The position numbers and the translations under genes are program-made. A stretch of 59,254 nucleotides of DNA from positions 1-59,254 of the forward strand of contig NZ_BDBP01000068.1 of the NCBI RefSeq assembly GCF_001613045.1. Direction: 5' to 3'. This document shows, in pieces, positions 28,461 to 36,455 of the stretch. This DNA is from Nocardia lijiangensis NBRC 108240. Its GTDB lineage: Bacteria; Actinomycetota; Actinomycetes; Mycobacteriales; Mycobacteriaceae. A model generated the notes under the pieces. The model saw only the letters and a list, made by a program, of their open reading frames with translations, did no database searches and had not been told where the DNA came from. Positions within the stretch are counted from its first letter, which is position 1, and every line of letters begins with the position of its first letter.

Positions 28461-28983
28461 TCCCGGAACGTTCCGGTCTGGGCAATGCCTGATTTGCCTG
28501 AATTTTTCGTTCGGACCGGGCATTTGGCCGGAGAAGATTGCTTGCATATTTCCCTGCACCTATTTTCTCTTTTGGTAGCCGGAAGTAAGCTGTCCTGGAC
28601 GCCTTTCCTGCGGTGATCGAGGGTGGGCAATCGTCGCGCACCGCCGCGACGTTCCACTCGTTTGCTCGACTCTGCGGATCGCTGTTACCTGATGATCAGG
28701 CACCGGCCAGTTGCCGGTCGGCGTGCCGATCCGCCTGGCGTCGACTCATCTCTCCGCCACCGGCAGATCCGGGCTACCAGGGCCGTGATAGACCACGACC
28801 TTGCGAATCCTCGGCGTGCGCTCACGGGGAAATCCTCCGGCGACCGGCAGATCACGCCCGCCCACCAGGGTCGGCACGGCAGCCCGCCAGCAGAACTGCA
28901 CCGGGTTACCAGCGAGGCGCCCACGGCCCGTTACGGCCGTACGGGCGTTTGTGAACTACTCGATCGAATCAAGGGATTGCACA
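28461..28983. other. Intergenic region with three short palindromes
   Basis: No convincing gene is seen. CCGGAACGTTCCGG (28463-28476) is a perfect 14-bp palindrome just after the TetR stop. CCTGAT-G-ATCAGG lies at 28688-28700, and ACCGGC-CAGTT-GCCGGT at 28702-28718 next to it. An AT-richer block (28540-28575) could hold a promoter. The last 50 nt form the leader of the small secreted peptide. Confidence 0.5.
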
Positions 28984-29175
28984 ATGTCTACCAAAATCAT
29001 CAAAACCGCCGCTGCGACCGCACTAGCCCTTCCGCTGTGTTTCCTCGCGGCTCCCGCGGCTTCGGCGAATCCGGCTCCCGCGCAAGCAACCCCGGTTTCC
29101 ACCTCCGCCGCCACGCCCGCCGGTGGGTCTGTCGCGCTCTGCTTCCCCCTCGGCAGCGTTGTGTGGTGCATCTGA
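28984..29175 (+). CDS. Small secreted peptide
   Basis: A 63-residue precursor. The N-terminus MSTKIIKTAAATALALPL with a further hydrophobic stretch and ASA cleavage gives a clear Sec signal of about 28 residues. The mature peptide is about 35 residues, Ala/Pro/Thr-rich, ending VALCFPLGSVVWCI with two Cys that could form a disulfide. ATG 28984 has AAGGGA upstream. No family is recognised. The hydrophobic Cys-bracketed tail recalls small secreted peptides or bacteriocin-like products, but that is speculation. Confidence 0.7.
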   Translation: MSTKIIKTAAATALALPLCFLAAPAASANPAPAQATPVSTSAATPAGGSVALCFPLGSVVWCI

Positions 29176-29599
29176 GAATTGCCGAACTCGCCGCGTGCCA
29201 CGCGGGGCGCCGGAGCCGGCCACCGTCGGCTCGGGCGTCGGGCGTGTGCGCGACGCCGTAGCGCACCGGGCGAATGCCGCCCGGTGTCGCCGCGACCCCG
29301 GTGCGCACAGCACGATGCCGGGCACGTTGTAGTTATCGCCGAGCAGATCACCGGCTTGGGCGTGCCATGACCGATTGTGGGTCCCTCCTGAGTGCGTTCG
29401 CGCATTGTCAGCGATGTCACCGCTATTCAGCATGAGCCTCGGACGCCGCAACGGCGAGCGTTGTGCCGAGTGCGCTATTGCGTAAATCGATCGGACAATT
29501 CGGTCTTATTGCGCCATTTCGTCCGTATTCTGTCTGCGTATCGGGCGGGGCCGGACAGCCCGGATTCCTGCGCGAGAGTTGGATGCGAGAGGGATCTGG
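29176..29599. other. Intergenic region, no clear gene
   Basis: Several overlapping GC-rich frames exist on the minus strand. One stretch (about 29295-29365) reads GDLLGDNYNVPGIVLCAPG and looks protein-like, but it has no good start and breaks frame soon after. It could be a gene remnant. Confidence 0.35.
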
Positions 29600-30286
29600 A
29601 TGGCACGCACGCAACAGTGGCAGGAGCGCGAGCGCTGGCCGGAGGCTTGGCCGGACGAGCGGGACCCGGAGGATCCGTTTCCGTCCGAGCCGCGGCCGAT
29701 CGTCAATCCCTACGCGATCATCGCGCTGGTGGCCGCACTGCTCGCCTTGTTCCCCATCGCGATCGTCTTCGGGTTCATCGCCTTCAGTCATCCGCGCGGG
29801 CGCGTGATGGCCTGTGTCGCGCTCTTGCTCGGCGCCGCCGAGGTGGCGGCGGTGGCGGCGTTCTTCGTGCTGGCCGGAAACGTGTTGCCCGACACCATGT
29901 CCCGCGCCAATCAAGCGACCGCGAGCACCACCGCCCAGGTGACGACGGTCGCCACCACCTCGGCGCCGACCCCGGTCGCCCCGCCGCCGACCGCGCCACC
30001 CGCGACCACCACCCAGCCCGCGGCGCACAAGGGCGGCACCTGCACCGAAACGCAAGCCGGTCTGATCGGCGCCGCGGCCGACGGCGGAACGCTGCTGTGC
30101 CTGGCCAACGCCGCCGCCGACAGCGGCTACCAGTGGTCGGGCCCGTACAACGTCGGCACCGGTGTCTTCGAAGCGGGCACGAAGTGCGACCCCTCGGTCG
30201 CCAAGACCGGTCGCACCTCCGACGGCCGCGCCCTGGTGTGCGAGACCCAGGGGCGCAGCGCAGCCTGGGTGCTCTGGACGGAATAG
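29600..30286 (+). CDS. DUF4190-like membrane protein with exported C-terminal domain
   Basis: A 228-residue protein. The charged N-terminus (about 35 residues, Trp/Pro/Glu-rich) is followed by two TM helices (AIIALVAALLALFPIAIVFG; about 65-90) in a DUF4190-like hairpin. A Thr/Pro/Ala-rich linker leads to a C-terminal domain of about 80 residues with three Cys (GGTCTETQAG, LLCLANAA, GTKCDPS) plus one near the end (LVCETQGR), so two disulfides are possible outside the cell. ATG 29600 follows GAGAGGGA. Function is unknown. Confidence 0.8.
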   Translation: MARTQQWQERERWPEAWPDERDPEDPFPSEPRPIVNPYAIIALVAALLALFPIAIVFGFIAFSHPRGRVMACVALLLGAAEVAAVAAFFVLAGNVLPDTMSRANQATASTTAQVTTVATTSAPTPVAPPPTAPPATTTQPAAHKGGTCTETQAGLIGAAADGGTLLCLANAAADSGYQWSGPYNVGTGVFEAGTKCDPSVAKTGRTSDGRALVCETQGRSAAWVLWTE

Positions 30287-30293
30287 CCGGGCC

Positions 30294-31295
30294 TCAGTCC
30301 GCCTTCTTCGCCCGGCTGGGCTGCACGCGGGGCGGCTCGTTGGGCATCTTCGGATACTGGGGCGGCCACGGCGCGTCCATCAGACCCGCGGCCATGTCGC
30401 GGTCGGACATCTCGAGCAGCGGCTCGATGGACTGCGGCGCTCGATCCGCCCAGGGGTCGCCGCATTCGGCGAGCCGGGCCGGGACGGTCGCGATGGTCAG
30501 CTCGTCCGGCACGACGGTGCTCAGATCGTCCCAGGAGATCGGCGTCGACACCTGTGCGCCCACCTTCGGCCGCACGCACCAGGCGCCGAATACCGTTTTG
30601 TGCGGAGCGTTCTGGTTGAAGTCGATGAACACCCGGTGGCCGCGTTCTTCCTTCCACCACTGCGCGGTGATCAGCTCGGGGTGCCTGCGCTCGAGCTCCC
30701 TGGCCAGCGCGACCGCGGCCGCGCGCACCTGGTAGCCGTCCCATTTCTCCTGCAGCGCGGCATAGATGTGCAGGCCGCGTGAGCCGGAGGTCTTGATCCG
30801 GCATTCGATGCCGAGTTCGGCGAACAGGTCCCTGGTGAGCACGGCGGCATGCCGCAGGTCGTCGAAGGTGATGCCGGGGGAGGGATCGAGATCGATGCGC
30901 AGTTCGTCGGCGATGCGTAGATCGGCGACGTGGTTGGGCCAGACGTGGAAGCCGAGGCAGCCCTGGTTGACCGCCCACAGAATGTGCGCGAGGTCGTGGG
31001 CCACCAGCGCGTCGCTGGTGGTGCCGTTGGGAGTGGACACCTCCACGGTGTGCAGCCAGTCGGGCGCGGATTTGGGTACCCGCTTCTGGAACCACGACTT
31101 GCCCGACGCCCCGTCCGGATAGCGTTCCAGCAGCAGCGGCCGGTCCCGCACCACGCCGAGGAACGGCTCGGCCACCGCTTGGTAATAACGCACCAGGTCC
31201 AGCTTGGTCTCGCCGCGCTTGGTGAAGTAGACCTTGTCGGGATTGCTGATCGTGACGGTTCTGCCGTCGGTCTCGATGTCCACCGATGCGTTCAT
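30294..31295 (-). CDS. LigD-type polymerase/primase domain protein
   Basis: A 333-residue stand-alone polymerase domain of bacterial non-homologous end joining (archaeo-eukaryotic primase fold). It has the catalytic-type motif ELRIDLDPSPG (DxD), TSGSRGLHIYAAL, and VFIDFNQNAPHKTVFGAW. It fills gaps and adds nucleotides at DNA ends. ATG 31295 overlaps the TGA of the ligase gene (ATGA), so the two are translationally coupled. The pair mirrors mycobacterial Rv3730c-ligC. No Ku gene is in the window. Confidence 0.93.
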   Translation of the reverse strand: MNASVDIETDGRTVTISNPDKVYFTKRGETKLDLVRYYQAVAEPFLGVVRDRPLLLERYPDGASGKSWFQKRVPKSAPDWLHTVEVSTPNGTTSDALVAHDLAHILWAVNQGCLGFHVWPNHVADLRIADELRIDLDPSPGITFDDLRHAAVLTRDLFAELGIECRIKTSGSRGLHIYAALQEKWDGYQVRAAAVALARELERRHPELITAQWWKEERGHRVFIDFNQNAPHKTVFGAWCVRPKVGAQVSTPISWDDLSTVVPDELTIATVPARLAECGDPWADRAPQSIEPLLEMSDRDMAAGLMDAPWPPQYPKMPNEPPRVQPSRAKKAD

Positions 31296-32380
31296 CGGGA
31301 CGCCTCCGCCTCGGCGAAGATGGCGCTCAGCTCGGCGGGCGCCACCTCGTCCAGCTGGGCATAGGTACACGAATCCGGTGTGCGATCGGACCGGAAGCGC
31401 ACCAGCCTGCCGCCGTGGCGCAGCCGGCCGGACTGCACGTGCTCGTAGCGGACCTCGGCCACCAGCTCCGGCCGCAGCGCCTCCCAGGACAGGTCCTTGC
31501 CCCCGGTCCAGCGGCTCACCCCGCCGGGCATCTTGCCGTCCGCCTTGGCCTGTGCGGCGGCGTCGGCCCAGTCCCGCCACGGATGGTTCGCCAGCGCGTT
31601 CTCCCGCAACGGTTTCAGCTCCTCGACCAGCGCTTTGCGCTTGGCCGCTGTGAAACTGCTCGCCACCCCGACGTGGTGCAGTTGGCCCTCGTCGTCGAAC
31701 AGCCCGAGCAGCAGCGAGCCGACGCCCTCGCCGTCCTTGTGCCAGCGGAACCCCGCGACGACGCAGTCGGCGGTGCGTTCGTGTTTGACCTTCAGCATCA
31801 CCCGCTTGTCCTGCTGATAGGGCTGGGCGTCTGCCTTGACCATGACCCCGTCGAAACCGGCGCCCTCGAACCGGGTGAACCAGTCCTCGGCGACGTCCGG
31901 ATCGCGGGTGAGCGGAGTCAGGTGAACGCGGGCGAGCGCCGTGTCCAGGATCGTCTCCAGCAGCCGCCTGCGTTCGGCGAACGGTTCGCCGGTGAGATCC
32001 TTGTCGTCGAGGGCGAGCAGGTCGAAGGCGACGAAACTGGCCGGGGTCTCCACGGCCAGTTTGTTCACCCGGGACGCGGCGGGATGCAGCCGATTCTGCA
32101 GGGTGTCGAAATCCAGGCCGTGCTCGGTGACCACGACGATCTCGCCGTCCACCACGCATTTGCCGGGCAGCGCCTGTTTCAGCAGTTCGGCGACCTCGGG
32201 AAAATACCGGGTCAGCGGACGGTCGTTGCGGGAGCCGAGCTCGACCTCGTCGCCGTCGCGGAACACCACGCAACGGAAACCGTCCCATTTGGGCTCGTAG
32301 CTCAGGCCCGGCTCGCGCGGCACGGACGGCGCGGTCTTGGCCAGCATCGGCCGGACGGGTGGCATCACCGGTAGGTCCAC
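31292..32380 (-). CDS. ligC: ATP-dependent DNA ligase LigC
   Basis: A 362-residue ATP-dependent ligase. The adenylation Lys is K31 in YEPKWDGFR. Further nucleotidyltransferase motifs include SRNDRPLTRYFPE, VVDGEIVV, FVAFDLLALD, GVMVKADAQPY and MLKVKHERTADCVV, and an OB-fold follows. GTG 32380 is chosen because GAGGAGGA stands directly upstream and mycobacterial LigC also starts with MDLPV. The longer upstream frame is unlikely to be protein. It repairs nicks or ends together with the polymerase-domain partner. Confidence 0.94.
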   Translation of the reverse strand: MDLPVMPPVRPMLAKTAPSVPREPGLSYEPKWDGFRCVVFRDGDEVELGSRNDRPLTRYFPEVAELLKQALPGKCVVDGEIVVVTEHGLDFDTLQNRLHPAASRVNKLAVETPASFVAFDLLALDDKDLTGEPFAERRRLLETILDTALARVHLTPLTRDPDVAEDWFTRFEGAGFDGVMVKADAQPYQQDKRVMLKVKHERTADCVVAGFRWHKDGEGVGSLLLGLFDDEGQLHHVGVASSFTAAKRKALVEELKPLRENALANHPWRDWADAAAQAKADGKMPGGVSRWTGGKDLSWEALRPELVAEVRYEHVQSGRLRHGGRLVRFRSDRTPDSCTYAQLDEVAPAELSAIFAEAEASR

Positions 32381-32601
32381 ACGTTCCTCCTCGGGTCTGG
32401 TCCTCACCCGTGTCGACGTCGTGGCCGACGCGAATTCATCGGTGCGGAGCGGGTCGTCCTGGTCGATCGTAAAGGCCGGGTACGACACGGAGGCGGACTT
32501 CGGGGTCCGGGCGCGCGCTGTTCACCAGCAATTCTTCGGCGGGGACCGTCAGCTGGGAATCGTCGGCGCGGAGGGGAGTGTGGCTACTGCCGGGCGGCGG
32601 G

Positions 32602-32997
32602 TCAGTCCAGCCAACCGTGCTGATCCGCGAAGGCGGTGAGGCGGTCGCGGATGGTGAGGATCTCGCCCGCGGTCAGCGCGGGGCTGGCGTCCAGCAGCAG
32701 TTCGGTGATCAGGCGCTTGTGCTCGGTGGCGGTGAGCTGGCCGGTCGACGATCTGTCCTTCTTGTGGCGGGGCGCGGCGGCGGCCTGCCCGCCCACCGCG
32801 CTGAGATTGATCGCCTTGGGACCCCTGTCGCCCTCGGTGACATCGAATTCGAAGACCCGCCCCTGGCGCAGTTCGTCCTCGTCCAGCCCGATGTCGTTCA
32901 CGTGCACGAACACATCGGGCCCGCCGTCCTCCGGTCGAATGAACCCGAACCCCCGAGAGCTGTCGAACGACACCAATTTCCCGATGGACACCAACAC
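32602..32997 (-). CDS. cspB: Cold-shock domain protein with C-terminal extension
   Basis: A 131-residue protein. The first ~65 residues are a cold-shock OB-fold with RNP1 RGFGFIRPED and RNP2 DVFVHVND for single-stranded nucleic acid binding. A helical tail of about 65 residues (TATEHKRLITELLLDASPAL...) resembles the extended mycobacterial CspB (Rv0871) rather than classic 67-residue CspA. GTG 32997 is the likely start, preceded by GAGGAGCGGG. It stands alone between ligC and the flotillin gene. Confidence 0.9.
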   Translation of the reverse strand: MLVSIGKLVSFDSSRGFGFIRPEDGGPDVFVHVNDIGLDEDELRQGRVFEFDVTEGDRGPKAINLSAVGGQAAAAPRHKKDRSSTGQLTATEHKRLITELLLDASPALTAGEILTIRDRLTAFADQHGWLD

Positions 32998-33029
32998 CCG
33001 CTCCTCGCCGCCGTCGCTACCCGGCCACT

Positions 33030-34130
33030 TTAGCTCCCATTATCCGCTTCGTTGTTCGAAAGCGCCTTTTGCAGAGAGTTGAACACGGTGAGGCCTTGGC
33101 CGACCATTCCATTGACCAATTCGCCGACGCCGTCCGGTCCGTTGAGGACGGTGAGATTGGCGTTGGCCAGACCATGGGAGGCCTGTTTGACGATTTCCGG
33201 CAGCTGTTCGATGAGCAGCTGGTCGAGTGCGATCCGGTTGTTCGAGGCCGCCGCCTCGGCCTGGATCCTGGTGCGGTCGGCCTCCGCCTCGGCCAGAATG
33301 CGCACCCGATCCGCCTCGGCCTGAGCGGGTTTCACCACTTCGGTCTGCAACTGCTGCTCGCGCAGGTGTGCCTCCTTGCGCGCCTGTTCGGCCTGTGCGG
33401 TGAGCACCTCCTGCAGTGCGATGGCCTCGGCCAGCGGGCCCGCCTGCGCCGCCTCGGCATTGGCCTTGTCGATGTCGCGCTGGTATTGGGCCTTCAGGAC
33501 GGCGGTCTCGCGCTGGTATTCGGCTTGCCTGCGCAGCGATTCCTGTTCGGCTTCCGCGGCCCGCTGCGCGGCCTGCGCCTGGGCGATCTGCGCGTCGCGC
33601 TGCACCGCGGCATTGTGCGGCGCGGCGAGGGCATTGATGTAGCCCAGATTGCCGTCGTCGATGGACTGGATCTGGAAGGAATCGACCCAGAGCCCGATAT
33701 TGCTCATCTCCACTTTCGAGGCGACCAGCACCTCGTCGGCCAGCTTCTGGCGCTCCCGGATGATCTCCTCGACCGTCATGGAACCGACGATCGAGCGCAG
33801 GTGGCCGGAGAAGATCCGGCCGGTGAGCACCGACATCTCCCTTTCCTGCTCGGAAAGGAAGCGCTGCGCGGCGTTCACGATCGATTGGGTGTCGTTGGCG
33901 ACCTTGAACGCGATCACCGCCCGCACATCCAGTTGGATGGCCTGCTTGGTGACGCAGCGTTCCTTGATCTCGGACTCGAACATGGCCAGCGACAAATAAC
34001 TGACCTTCCGGAACAACGGAATCACCCAGGCCCCGCGGCCGATGATCACCTTGAACGGCGCGTTGTCCTTGCTCTTGGCGCCGCTGACCAGCATCGCCTC
34101 GTCCGGATCCGGCACATGGTAGCCCAGCAC
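33030..34130 (-). CDS. SPFH/flotillin-family protein
   Basis: A 366-residue protein with an SPFH domain (about 25-170: VKQAIQ-like KQAIQLDVRAVIAFKV, MTVEEIIRERQKLADEV). A long Ala/Glu/Arg coiled coil (about 175-300, with repeats like AEADRVRILAEAEADRTRIQ) and a helical oligomerisation tail follow. No N-terminal TM is visible, so membrane attachment would be peripheral or via a partner. Flotillins organise membrane microdomains. GTG 34130 is the start. The NfeD-like gene lies directly upstream. Confidence 0.9.
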   Translation of the reverse strand: MLGYHVPDPDEAMLVSGAKSKDNAPFKVIIGRGAWVIPLFRKVSYLSLAMFESEIKERCVTKQAIQLDVRAVIAFKVANDTQSIVNAAQRFLSEQEREMSVLTGRIFSGHLRSIVGSMTVEEIIRERQKLADEVLVASKVEMSNIGLWVDSFQIQSIDDGNLGYINALAAPHNAAVQRDAQIAQAQAAQRAAEAEQESLRRQAEYQRETAVLKAQYQRDIDKANAEAAQAGPLAEAIALQEVLTAQAEQARKEAHLREQQLQTEVVKPAQAEADRVRILAEAEADRTRIQAEAAASNNRIALDQLLIEQLPEIVKQASHGLANANLTVLNGPDGVGELVNGMVGQGLTVFNSLQKALSNNEADNGS

Positions 34131-34149
34131 GTCTGTCTCCCTTGTTCTT

Positions 34150-34383
34150 TCATCTCTGTTCCGGCTGCTCGGATACCAGCGGGATCCAGGGAACGACGTC
34201 GACGATGCGTCCGGGATGCGCCTCGACGATCAGCACGGTGGCGCCCGTCCCGATCGGCTCGGCGGCCCGCGCGATATACAACTCCGTCCCCCCGCGTATC
34301 GCGACCAGCACCTCTCCCAATGTCCCGGCGCCGCGGATCGGCGTGGTGATCGTTCCCGTCAGTCCCTGCACGGGATCGGTCAT
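34150..34383 (-). CDS. NfeD-like OB-fold protein, flotillin partner
   Basis: A 77-residue protein reading GLTGTITTPIRGAGTLGEVL and AAEPIGTGATVLIVEAHPGR, matching the soluble C-terminal OB domain of NfeD. NfeD genes typically pair with SPFH genes, and this one sits 19 nt upstream of the flotillin gene. It lacks the TM helices and protease domain of full NfeD. ATG 34383 is chosen; a longer frame to 34407 exists. Confidence 0.75.
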   Translation of the reverse strand: MTDPVQGLTGTITTPIRGAGTLGEVLVAIRGGTELYIARAAEPIGTGATVLIVEAHPGRIVDVVPWIPLVSEQPEQR

Positions 34384-34547
34384 GCCTCGCACTCCTGCCC
34401 TCGACACCAGAACACGTCAGCCTACGTGCGCCCGGCCACTTTTCGGTATCGGCTTTCGGAACGTCGCGTGCTGAAAACGACGCCGGGAATAGTTCGCTGG
34501 AACAGCCTTGTGATGAATACAGGTCTGTTCGACAATGGAGTATGGCC

Positions 34548-35168
34548 ATGAGCAGCCGGCGATATCGCTCCACGCTGCGCCAGGCAAAGGCCGACGAGAC
34601 CCGGGCGGCGGTGCTCGCCGCGGCCGCCGAACTGTTCGTCGCGCGCGGCTGGGCGGGTACGTCGATGCGCGACATCGCCACTCGCGCGGGCTGCGCGGTC
34701 GAAACGGTGTACAGCAGCGTCGGCAACAAGCGCGAGATTCTGAAAGTGGTGCTCGACGTGGCCGTCGTCGGGGACGACGAGCCGGTGCCCCTGCTCGAGC
34801 GGCCGGAATTCCATGCCATCGCGGCGGGTGTCGTTCGCGAGCGCGCCGCCAAACTGGCGAGCCTGCTCGAGACCGTGAACCGGAGGTCGGCGGCACTGCA
34901 CCGGGTGCTGGTGCAGGCCGCGTCCGCCGATGCGGAATTGGCGGCGCTCGCGGCCCGCGACCGCACCGATCGCTGGACGTCGATGCGGGCGGGGCTCGAG
35001 GCGGTGACGGGGCGGCCCGTCACCGACGCCGAGGCCGATTCGCTGCGCGCCGTCCTCGGGGGCGAGGTCTACCTCGCGCTCACCGAGGAGTCGGAGTGGA
35101 CGCCTGCCAAATACCGAAACTGGGCGGCCGACACCGTGATTCGGCTGCTCGACCTCGCCGAGGAGTAA
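34548..35168 (+). CDS. TetR-family regulator
   Basis: A 206-residue regulator with HTH SMRDIATRAGCAVETVYSSV followed by GNKREIL. ATG 34548 is preferred over ATG 34542 because GGAG lies seven nt before it. The stop is 5 nt from the next gene, which carries a hemerythrin-SRPBCC fusion, so both are one operon. GAACAG (34500-34505) and CTGTTC (34525-34530) upstream could be an operator, though the 19-nt spacer is long. Confidence 0.9.
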   Translation: MSSRRYRSTLRQAKADETRAAVLAAAAELFVARGWAGTSMRDIATRAGCAVETVYSSVGNKREILKVVLDVAVVGDDEPVPLLERPEFHAIAAGVVRERAAKLASLLETVNRRSAALHRVLVQAASADAELAALAARDRTDRWTSMRAGLEAVTGRPVTDAEADSLRAVLGGEVYLALTEESEWTPAKYRNWAADTVIRLLDLAEE

Positions 35169-35173
35169 CCGAT

Positions 35174-36319
35174 ATGACTGCCTCTGCCGACCTCGAACGG
35201 CCCGCCGATACCCGCGTGATGGGTATCGTGCACACGGCGATGCGCCGCGACCTGCGCCGGGCCAGGAACGCGCTCAACGCTTGGCCCTACCCGTTCGACG
35301 AGCAACGCGTCGCGATCGCCGAGCATCTGCTCTGGATCATGCATTTCCTGCGCCATCACCTCGAGTCCGAAGACGAGCATCTCTACCCGATGGTCCGCGA
35401 CCACAACCCGGCGGCGGCGGAGCTGCTCGACCGGATGAACGCCGACCACCGTGCCACCGCACCCGCGATGGATCGGCTGGTCGACGCCGCGGTGGCCTAC
35501 CGGGCCGACGCCGCGGCGCGCACCGAGGTTCTGGCGGCCCTCGATGAGCTGGAGTCCGTGCTGTTACCCCATTTCGAACGCGAAGAGCGCGAGACGATGC
35601 CGGTGGTCTCGGCCGCCATCACCGAAGGGGAATGGCGGCACTGGGCCGACGAGTACAACATCAAACCGCTCGGGCCCCTCGAGTCGTTCGACGAGGGATT
35701 GTTCATCGTGGACGGCGCCTCGCCCGACGACACCGCCGCGGTCGGCGAGATGGTTCCGGCTGTGCCGCGCTGGCTGATGCTGCACGTCATGATCAAGCGG
35801 TATCGCAAGGCCGCGTTCCGGCGCTGGCACACCGCCGAATTCTCACCACTGCGTGTGCCTTTGGGCGGGAGGCACTCGGTGTTCTGTGCCGAGTCGCCGG
35901 ACGCGGTGTGGGCGGTGCTCGCCGATGTCACCCGGGTCGGCGAATGGAGTCACGAATGCCGGGGCGCTCGCTGGCTCGGCGACAGCACCCGCGCCGAGAT
36001 CGGCGCCCGCTTCCGCGGCAGCAACAAGTCGGGTCTCTGGCGCTGGCGGCGCCTCTGCACCTGTACGGTCGCCGACAAGCCGCGGGAACTGGTCTGGGTC
36101 ACCGACGGCGGCGTCTTTCACGACAACTCAGAATGGCGCTTCCGGCTACGTCCCACACCCGACGGGACCTGGATCGAGCAGACGTTCCGGGTGCTCTCCC
36201 TTCCGGTCTGGCTCGACCGAGTGATCTACCGCTTCGTCCCCGCGCACCGCGATCGGTCCCGCGCGCTCGAGGGCGATCTCGACCGGCTCGCTCAGCTCGT
36301 CGAGCGCGAGTCGTCCTGA
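35174..36319 (+). CDS. Hemerythrin (HHE) - SRPBCC fusion protein
   Basis: A 381-residue two-domain protein. The N-terminal HHE cation-binding four-helix bundle (about 12-150) shows candidate diiron ligands His20, His62/Glu66 (HHLESEDEHLYP), His92 and His133/Glu137 (LPHFEREERE). After a linker, a C-terminal SRPBCC (polyketide cyclase/dehydrase) lipid-binding fold runs from about 233, starting HSVFCAESPDAVWAVLADVT. The fusion suggests a diiron or oxygen-sensing module combined with a hydrophobic-ligand pocket. It lies 5 nt after the TetR gene, with the ribosome site GAGGAG inside that gene's end. Confidence 0.85.
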   Translation: MTASADLERPADTRVMGIVHTAMRRDLRRARNALNAWPYPFDEQRVAIAEHLLWIMHFLRHHLESEDEHLYPMVRDHNPAAAELLDRMNADHRATAPAMDRLVDAAVAYRADAAARTEVLAALDELESVLLPHFEREERETMPVVSAAITEGEWRHWADEYNIKPLGPLESFDEGLFIVDGASPDDTAAVGEMVPAVPRWLMLHVMIKRYRKAAFRRWHTAEFSPLRVPLGGRHSVFCAESPDAVWAVLADVTRVGEWSHECRGARWLGDSTRAEIGARFRGSNKSGLWRWRRLCTCTVADKPRELVWVTDGGVFHDNSEWRFRLRPTPDGTWIEQTFRVLSLPVWLDRVIYRFVPAHRDRSRALEGDLDRLAQLVERESS

Positions 36320-36455
36320 CCGGTCAGGCCTGCGCACCGCCCGGCTGCTCCTCGACCGTAGGGCTGGCAAACGACTTGTGAGCGGCATCGCAGTGCGGAC
36401 GGTGCTGCTCGCCGGGGCCGTGGCCGGACCGACGAGCAGCAGGCGCGCGCGAGAG

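Noticed and set aside
28540..28572. CTTGCATATTTCCCTGCACC as a sixth copy of the P promoter module
   Set aside because: Only the first seven bases match; the CGG spacer element and TAnACT are missing, and no suitable gene start follows.
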